Origin: an uncultured Clostridia bacterium
GTDB taxonomy: Bacteria > Bacillota > Clostridia > Christensenellales > QALW01
NCBI GenBank assembly: GCA_900550765.1
Contig: URTC01000027.1
Coordinates: 1 to 10,902 of the forward strand
DNA length: 10,902 bases
Reading direction: 5' to 3'
Each line of letters begins with the position of its first letter. Position 1 is the stretch's first letter. Positions 6,420 through 10,902 of this stretch are shown here, piece by piece. Position numbers and translations under genes: made by a program. The notes under the pieces are model-generated. The model was not told where the DNA came from, ran no database searches, and saw only the letters and a list, made by a program, of their open reading frames with translations.

Positions 6420-7040
6420 TCTATTATACTGGAATCAGGCGATACGGTTGCCGGTTTAAGCGACTATTGCTCTACCGGCAAACGACTAAACGCCTATAAC
6501 GCGGTAAAAGCGGCGGCCGTGTATTTTGAAGATTTTTCGCTGCGAAGCAGCCTGGATGATTGGAAAGTTTTCGGCGGCGGCAGGTTAGGCTTATCGAATG
6601 ACATTCCTCACGCGACGGATCATTCCCTAATGATGACCGAGCACAGCGAATCCTGGTATTCCCCATCCTACAACATCTATCCCCTGCTGAAAGAGTACGG
6701 CCCCGGCCGTTACCGCATCAGCCTGGATGTTCAGGTAAATAAAACCGCAACACCGGACCCCGGCCATGTACGGCTTATTATCCGCGGAACCCGTGCCAAC
6801 TCCTTTATCCCCGACCAAACCGGCTCCGGCCTATATTACTGCCCGGTCAGCTATCATGTTCCTTTAGTCGCTGGGCAATGGATACGCCTTTCCGGCGTGA
6901 TTGACGTACAGGCGTCCGATATCGCGGCAGACACCGGCTCCTTCCGTTTAATGCTGGACAGCATCCGCAACTTGACCGACGAGGACCCGGATTCCCAAAC
7001 CGTTCTCATTGACAACGTGCTGATTGAAAAAAGATCCTGA
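6420..7040 (+). pseudogene. Detached C-terminal part of the subtilase: end of S8 domain plus CBM-like domain
   Basis: Read in the frame of the upstream subtilase, these 206 codons (TGA at 7038-7040) give the expected last part of the catalytic domain: SIILESGDTVAGL, then GKRLNAYNAVKAA, codons about 440-471 of the full frame. A domain of about 170 residues follows (from codon 473). It starts VYFEDF..SSLDDWKVFGGG and has HSLMM, a GPGRYRISLDVQVN strand, GQWIRLSGVIDV and ends VLIDNVLIEK. This order matches the CBM4/9-type carbohydrate-binding jelly roll (from memory; not searched). A GTG at 6519 could open a separate 173-residue frame, but it has no ribosome site and no signal peptide and sits inside the domain boundary. 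Independent translation is therefore unlikely. The intact ancestor would have been a 645-residue protease with a glycan-binding-like tail. Confidence 0.85.
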
Positions 7041-7048
7041 TTCCAACC

Positions 7049-7087
7049 AAACGGCAAAGATAATCTCTTTGCCGTTTTTCTTTTTTT
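7049..7087 (+). terminator. Rho-independent terminator after the subtilase
   Basis: A perfect 12-bp stem (AAACGGCAAAGA at 7049-7060 with TCTTTGCCGTTT at 7066-7077) has a 5-base loop and runs straight into a T-rich tract up to 7087. It closes the rightward lipoprotein-subtilase block and separates it from the transporter pair. Confidence 0.93.
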
Positions 7088-7100
7088 ATCTTTATATCAT

Positions 7101-7129
7101 TTTACTTATTCTATTTATAAATTTATAGT
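7101..7129 (+). promoter_or_regulatory. Candidate upstream promoter of the chromate transporter pair
   Basis: TTTACT (7101-7106), a 17-base spacer and TATAGT (7124-7129) fit a SigA-type promoter. The 11-base string ATTTTACTTAT around the -35 recurs 31 bp downstream in the next promoter. Weaker than the 7132-7160 candidate. Confidence 0.4.
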
Positions 7130-7131
7130 AT

Positions 7132-7160
7132 TTTACTTATATTAAAAAAAAGCATATAAT
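7132..7160 (+). promoter_or_regulatory. Main SigA-type promoter of the chromate transporter pair
   Basis: TTTACT (7132-7137), exactly 17 bases, then a perfect TATAAT (7155-7160). It lies 29 bp before the ATG at 7190, just after the terminator, in an AT-rich stretch. Confidence 0.78.
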
Positions 7161-7189
7161 AGAAAAAGATTGGAAGCAGGAGAGGTTTT

Positions 7190-7747
7190 ATGCAAAAAAA
7201 TTTTTCCTTTTATAAAAAACTGTTTTTTACCACACTACAGCTCAGCGCCTTCACGTTCGGCGGCGGCTTTGTAATCGTTTCGCTGATGCGCAAAAAATTT
7301 GTGGAGGAACTACACTGGATTACCGAACAGGAAATGCTGGATTTTACGGCAATTGCCCAATCCGCCCCGGGGGCTATCGCCGTCAACGCTTCCCTGCTTC
7401 TGGGATATCATCTGGCCGGATTTTTAGGCGCCCTAACCACGATTATCGCCACCATTCTGCCGCCGCTGATCATCCTTTCCCTTCTATCTTTTGGCTATAC
7501 CGCCTTTCAAGAAAACCATCTGGTACAAAGCGCGCTTTTAGGCATGCAGGCGGGCGTTGCTGCAGTCATCGTAGATATCGTTTTTTCTATGGCTGGTACG
7601 TTCATCAAAAGCAAAAAAATTCTTTCTTTGCTGCTGATGGGCGGTGCTTTCATCGCCGTGGCCTTTTTCAAAGTAAATGTAATTCTTATATTGGCAATCG
7701 GCGCATTAGCCGGTCTGCTGCTAAAAAAGGAGAATTCCGCGAAATGA
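7190..7747 (+). CDS. chrA: Chromate transporter (CHR family), first subunit of a short-chain pair
   Basis: This 185-residue integral membrane protein begins at ATG 7190 with AGGAG 7 bases upstream. It is a single CHR domain, half the length of classical ChrA, as in the short-chain form that occurs as two adjacent genes. Visible family marks are FGGGF near residues 23-27, the WITEQEMLDF segment, and APGAIAVN at 59-66. Hydrophobic segments LGYHLAGFLGALTTI, ATILPPLIILSLL and a C-terminal LILAIGALAGLLL follow. Characterised members use the proton gradient to expel chromate; whether that is the real substrate here is not shown, since many anaerobes carry the pair without known chromate exposure. 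The stop overlaps the next start by four bases (ATGA), so the two subunits are translationally coupled and probably form a heteromer. Confidence 0.92.
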   Translation: MQKNFSFYKKLFFTTLQLSAFTFGGGFVIVSLMRKKFVEELHWITEQEMLDFTAIAQSAPGAIAVNASLLLGYHLAGFLGALTTIIATILPPLIILSLLSFGYTAFQENHLVQSALLGMQAGVAAVIVDIVFSMAGTFIKSKKILSLLLMGGAFIAVAFFKVNVILILAIGALAGLLLKKENSAK

Positions 7748-8310
7748 TCTATCTGCAGTTATTCTGGGCCTTTTTCCAAATCGGCCTCTTTAGTGTGGGC
7801 GGCGGTTACGCAGCAATGCCAATGATCCAAAGCCAAGTAGTCAATGGGTTCGGTTGGCTGACAATGGCGGAATTTGCGGACGTAGTAACCATTGCCGAAA
7901 TGACGCCCGGCCCTATTACTCTAAATGCCGCTACCTTTGTCGGCACACAGATGGCCGGAATCCCCGGAGCAATCGCGGCTACATTCGGCTGTATCGTCCC
8001 CTCCTGCATTATCGTTACCACGTTAGCCGTTTTATACAAAAAATTCAGCCACACAAACGTTGTACAGCGGCTTCTCTCCGGTATGCGGCCGGTTGTAGCG
8101 GGCCTGATTGCCTCCGCAGCGCTTACCCTTGTTTGGGTGGCCTTTTGGGGCGGAACATTCTCTCCTGAAATTTCTGACCTTAACCTTTTTTCCGTTGCGG
8201 TCTTTACTGTGGGCCTTTTCCTGTTAAGAAAAGTAAAACCCAGCCCCATCTATATTCTGCTGGGGTCGGGTCTACTGGGTCTTATCTATTATGGCTTTTT
8301 AGGGTTCTAA
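7744..8310 (+). CDS. chrA: Chromate transporter (CHR family), second subunit of a short-chain pair
   Basis: This 188-residue membrane protein has the second CHR half. VGGGYAAMP lies at 18-26, the GWLTMAEFADVV segment follows, and TPGPITLN at 54-61 is closer to the family consensus than the first subunit's APGAIAVN. Hydrophobic helices then run to the C-terminus (IYILLGSGLLGLIYYGF). ATG 7744 overlaps the upstream TGA. AAGGAG at 7727-7732 is 11 bases away, and reinitiation after the first gene probably adds to translation. The two proteins are clearly homologous yet diverged, as in other split CHR pairs where the halves insert in opposite orientations. The gene ends only 7 bp from the stop of the convergent maturase gene, and no strong terminator lies in that gap. 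Confidence 0.93.
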   Translation: MIYLQLFWAFFQIGLFSVGGGYAAMPMIQSQVVNGFGWLTMAEFADVVTIAEMTPGPITLNAATFVGTQMAGIPGAIAATFGCIVPSCIIVTTLAVLYKKFSHTNVVQRLLSGMRPVVAGLIASAALTLVWVAFWGGTFSPEISDLNLFSVAVFTVGLFLLRKVKPSPIYILLGSGLLGLIYYGFLGF

Positions 8311-8317
8311 TATCTTT

Positions 8318-9415
8318 TTATCGCAAATTTTGCGCCAAAGCAGCCATCCTTTCAAATGAATAATCAAAAAATTCCTGATACGCCTTACAAAAGCGGTTTA
8401 CGCCGGCCGGTCCACCGATTCGGTGCCGGCGGCAGCCGTTCCGACAAAGCGCCGCATACCGGCAGCGGCGGCACTCCTCCGGCAGCGGCACGGCAGCCTC
8501 CACAAAGCCGCTCGCATTTCCCCTCTGCTCTATTTCCTCAAAACGATCCGTACAAAGATTGCCCAAACGGTATTCATCCAACACATAAAAATCGCAGGGG
8601 TAAACGCTGCCGTCTGCTTCGATAACGTTCTGCAGCGCGCAAACACCGCTGAACCCGCAGCATTCCGGCGGATAGCCCCGCAGCATGCCGATATAATTAT
8701 CAAACTGCCGGATGGATATATAATTGCCCGCCATAAGATCTCTATACCAGCAGTCAAACAGCCGCTTCATAAAATCTGCATAGCGTTCGGGCGTTAGGGC
8801 AAAGCTCTCCGCGGGATTCTGCAGCGGATCTAAGCAGGGAATAAATTGCAGATAGCGGAAATTCTGTTTTTTATACGCTTCATAAATTTTTGCAATATGG
8901 CGCGCCGTCGCCGCATAGACCACGGTAAGGATATTAAATTCCACCTTATATGTTTCCATCCGGCGGGCCGCCTGCATGACCCGGTTAAAGCTTCCGCTGC
9001 CATCTGGGTACACGCGGCAAAAATCATGCGTTTCCTTAATGCCGTCTACCGAAAGTCCTACCAAAAACTTTTCCTTTGCCAAAAAAGCACACCAGTCCTC
9101 GTCCAAAAGCACGCCGTTGGTTTGAATGGTATTATAAACTTTCAGGTTTTTATCCTTGTATTTTTTCTGCAGGGCGACGGCCGCACGAAAAAAATCCAAG
9201 CCCGCCAGCGTAGGTTCGCCGCCCTGAAAAGCAAACGTACACGCCCCGGACGCATAATGCAGCGCCTTTTCTATAATCCTTTCCAGCACCTCTATCTGCA
9301 TGATGCCATAGCTTTCCTTTTGGCGAACGCCGGCTTCATCATGATAAAAGCAATAACGGCAGCGCAGATTGCACAACCCTGAAGCAGGCTTTAACAACAA
9401 ATACAACGGCGGCAT
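8318..9415 (-). CDS. Anaerobic sulfatase-maturating enzyme (radical SAM, SPASM)
   Basis: This 365-residue cytoplasmic enzyme oxidises the active-site Cys of a sulfatase to formylglycine without oxygen. It begins at ATG 9415 with AAGGAG just upstream. The radical-SAM cluster is held by Cys15, Cys19 and Cys22 (CNLRCRYC), and GGEPTL at 65-70 binds the SAM amino group region. The SPASM part has Cys253, Cys259, Cys274, Cys315, Cys318, Cys324, Cys328 and Cys343, the spacing expected for two further 4Fe-4S clusters. Asp275 (PCDFYVLD) matches the catalytic base known from the Clostridium perfringens enzyme, which it resembles end to end in length and motifs (MPPL..LIKPAS start, YGIM, FAFQGGEPTLAGL). 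It is the second gene of a leftward operon, 15 bp after the sulfatase's original stop. The gene looks intact even though the sulfatase frame is broken. Confidence 0.95.
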   Translation of the reverse strand: MPPLYLLLKPASGLCNLRCRYCFYHDEAGVRQKESYGIMQIEVLERIIEKALHYASGACTFAFQGGEPTLAGLDFFRAAVALQKKYKDKNLKVYNTIQTNGVLLDEDWCAFLAKEKFLVGLSVDGIKETHDFCRVYPDGSGSFNRVMQAARRMETYKVEFNILTVVYAATARHIAKIYEAYKKQNFRYLQFIPCLDPLQNPAESFALTPERYADFMKRLFDCWYRDLMAGNYISIRQFDNYIGMLRGYPPECCGFSGVCALQNVIEADGSVYPCDFYVLDEYRLGNLCTDRFEEIEQRGNASGFVEAAVPLPEECRRCRYAALCRNGCRRHRIGGPAGVNRFCKAYQEFFDYSFERMAALAQNLR

Positions 9416-9430
9416 ACGTTCTCCTTTTTG

Positions 9431-9670
9431 TTATAAATCAATATGATATCCCTCCGGCATAGCGGCGAGTTCCTTTTCATACAGGTACACATGATCCTGC
9501 CGGTAATCCTGATAGGGCTTTTGCCGGCAGTTTTCAATTTCCTTTGCAACATCGGCCCGCACGGAAGGCCCACAGTCGCATCTGCGGTACTCCTCCAGCT
9601 TTTTCTGCAAAAAACATATCCGTTCATCCCCTGTTCGGTAAGCGTTATGGGCTTCGGGAAATGCGTTAAA
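9431..9670 (-). pseudogene. Detached C-terminal segment of the sulfatase after an in-frame TAG
   Basis: In the same frame as the sulfatase, 79 codons beyond the TAG stay open to TAA at 9433-9431. They begin FNAFPEAHNAYRT, which continues the preceding DKLIYSEADRLFW into the typical sulfatase pattern (W.FN..PEAHN). A helix-like LQKKLEEY follows and the segment ends PEGYHIDL. The full frame would be 474 residues, a normal length for bacterial sulfatases, and would end 15 bp from the maturase start. There is no start codon with a ribosome site for separate translation. The lost part is the small C-terminal subdomain, so the truncated enzyme may not fold well. Confidence 0.88.
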
Positions 9671-10855
9671 CTACCAAAACAAGCGGTCTGCTTCCGAATA
9701 GATCAGCTTATCTTCGCCGGAGGAAACCATATACAACCCGGTATCACCGCTGCTGAACTGCGAATAGACAACTTCGTGCCGTTGCTCCAGCAGATTCACG
9801 CCGTCAAAATCCTCTTTTTTATAAGGAATTTGCGCCAAAGAAAGCAAGGTAGGCGCTATATCCACCAAAGAAGCCGGATCCCGGCGCACACAGCGCCCTT
9901 CTCCGCTCTTTATCAAAAGCGGAACATTGCAGGCGGCATCCAGCATCGTCCGCTTCCCCAAACAGTTATAATCACCCAGCAATTCGCCGTGGTCGGAAGA
10001 AAAGAGAATTACCGTATCCTCATACATTCCCCTTTCCTTCAGCTGGGCAATAATCCGGCCGATCTGATAGTCCACAAACGAAACGCAGGCATAATAAAAG
10101 CCCTTGATAACTTGCAGCAGATGTTCGTCAATTCCCACACTCAGCCCTTTATAACGGTTTTGCAGAAGGTTATGATAGCTTATAAGTCCCTGGCTTTCCT
10201 CCGGCACAAACGGCTTCGGCAAATCACGGCGGTAGAGCTTATTCCAGGGAATCGGCGGTGCAAACGGCGGATGCGGATGAATAAAGGACGCCATCAGAAA
10301 AAACGGCTGCTCCTGCGGCTGCTTTTTTAAAAATTTCACCGCCTGATCCCCTACCCACTGGGTGGGATGGTCCTTCTGCGGGAGGCGGGATATTTGGGGA
10401 ATATAATACATCTCACTGCGCTGGCCGTTATAATCGAACACTTCGTTATAGCCGTTTTGCACCAAATACTGATAATAATCATCCTGCGGTGCGGCCAATT
10501 CCTCCTGTGTTTTTCGCTGAGAAAAACCGTGAAGGCCGTACGGGTCACAGGGAAAGTGCATTTTTCCGATGCCCATGGTCGTATACCCCTGTTCCGAGAA
10601 ACGCTCATACAGCGTTTTGCCCGTATAACGGAAGCCATCCGCATTGTCGTTGCAGCCGCTGCGGTTTGGGTAAACCCCCTGCATCATACACAAGCGAGCC
10701 GGCACGCATACCGGCGAAGGCGTATAACAGCGGGTAAACACTGCGGAGTCCGCCGCCAGGGAATCAAGGGCAGGGGTCTGAATAACCGAATTTCCCAGCG
10801 CACCAATCGTATCGCTTCGCTGCTGGTCGGTAAAAAGCAACAGTACGTTTTTCAT
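9671..10855 (-). CDS. Cys-type formylglycine sulfatase, truncated by in-frame TAG
   Basis: The product as read is 394 residues from ATG 10855 (AAAGGA about 8 bases upstream). It hydrolyses a sulfate ester after formylglycine conversion of Cys50 in CVPAR (C-x-P-x-R type, fitting the adjacent anaerobic maturase). Other expected active-site residues are visible: Asp10-Gln11 (FTDQQR), Arg54, Lys98 and His100 (GKMH), His193 (FIHPHPPF), Asp288-His289 (SSDHGE) and Lys301. There is no signal peptide, so the enzyme would be cytoplasmic and act on small imported sulfated sugars or esters; the substrate cannot be read from sequence. All catalytic residues precede the TAG at 9671-9673, but about 17% of the protein is lost. 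It is the first gene of the sulfatase-maturase operon. Confidence 0.9.
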   Translation of the reverse strand: MKNVLLLFTDQQRSDTIGALGNSVIQTPALDSLAADSAVFTRCYTPSPVCVPARLCMMQGVYPNRSGCNDNADGFRYTGKTLYERFSEQGYTTMGIGKMHFPCDPYGLHGFSQRKTQEELAAPQDDYYQYLVQNGYNEVFDYNGQRSEMYYIPQISRLPQKDHPTQWVGDQAVKFLKKQPQEQPFFLMASFIHPHPPFAPPIPWNKLYRRDLPKPFVPEESQGLISYHNLLQNRYKGLSVGIDEHLLQVIKGFYYACVSFVDYQIGRIIAQLKERGMYEDTVILFSSDHGELLGDYNCLGKRTMLDAACNVPLLIKSGEGRCVRRDPASLVDIAPTLLSLAQIPYKKEDFDGVNLLEQRHEVVYSQFSSGDTGLYMVSSGEDKLIYSEADRLFW

Positions 10856-10902
10856 TTTTTATTCCTTTCTGCGCTGCAATCTCGGTTTTTCTTCTTTTCC
10901 GC

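Noticed and set aside
6519..7040. Separate gene starting at GTG 6519
   Set aside because: No ribosome site or signal peptide, and it continues the subtilase frame with expected catalytic-domain residues just upstream, so it is the detached tail.
7806..8249. - strand open frame of 147 codons
   Set aside because: Antisense to the second CHR gene; Arg/Thr/Ala-rich with no domain, typical of a shadow frame.
8321..8334. Palindrome CGCAAATTTTGCG as a bidirectional terminator between the convergent genes
   Set aside because: The usable stem is only about four pairs, it lies inside the maturase 3' coding end, and no T-run follows on either strand.
8846..9382. + strand open frame of 178 codons
   Set aside because: Antisense shadow of the radical-SAM maturase, whose Cys motifs fix the coding strand.
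9443..10330. Long + strand open frame of 295 codons
   Set aside because: It lies wholly antisense to the sulfatase gene, which has all family motifs, and it has no plausible domain.

Overview
The window looks like chromosomal DNA of an anaerobic, probably gut-associated Gram-positive (Clostridia-type) bacterium. The support is strong AAGGAG-type ribosome sites, short signal-peptidase-II signals with a Cys lipobox, the Clostridia-style propeptide of the subtilase, and a Cys-type sulfatase next to an oxygen-sensitive radical-SAM maturase. I cannot place it to genus.

Left part (1-5052): a same-strand tandem array of five paralogous secreted lipoproteins, labelled here A (1-678, cut by the window edge), B1 (1056-1991), C1 (2045-3019), B2 (3116-4051) and C2 (4105-5052). 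Each protein consists of two copies of one roughly 140-residue module: a Pro-rich linker, a YYGTY segment, then an LWKDDxFYxLQxA...GL(I/L)..ED.K.I.YY segment. I recognise no named family. The array repeats with a 2060-bp period, and 1283 bp (1073-2355 and 3133-4415) are base-for-base identical, so a very recent duplication or gene conversion has occurred. Between A and B1 lies a broken 5' copy of the subtilase gene (705 to about 935).

Middle (5103-7040): an I9-propeptide/S8 subtilase whose frame continues past an in-frame TAA (6417-6419) into the end of the catalytic domain and a carbohydrate-binding-like C-terminal domain. The catalytic Asp, His and Ser are present, but the usual oxyanion-hole Asn of the AAGN motif reads Gly. 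A perfect 12-bp-stem terminator (7049-7087) ends this rightward block.

Right part: a promoter pair and two overlapping single-domain chromate-transporter (CHR) genes (7190-8310, + strand), followed convergently on the - strand by a sulfatase (from 10855) and its anaerobic sulfatase-maturating enzyme (9415-8318). The sulfatase also carries an in-frame nonsense codon (TAG, 9671-9673). Its remaining C-terminal 79 codons are open and end 15 bp before the maturase start.

How the genes may fit together (inference): surface lipoproteins plus a secreted protease with a glycan-binding-like tail, beside a sulfatase/maturase pair, suggest a host- or glycoprotein-facing surface locus. It shows active module shuffling, and both of its large hydrolases appear freshly inactivated or in need of readthrough.
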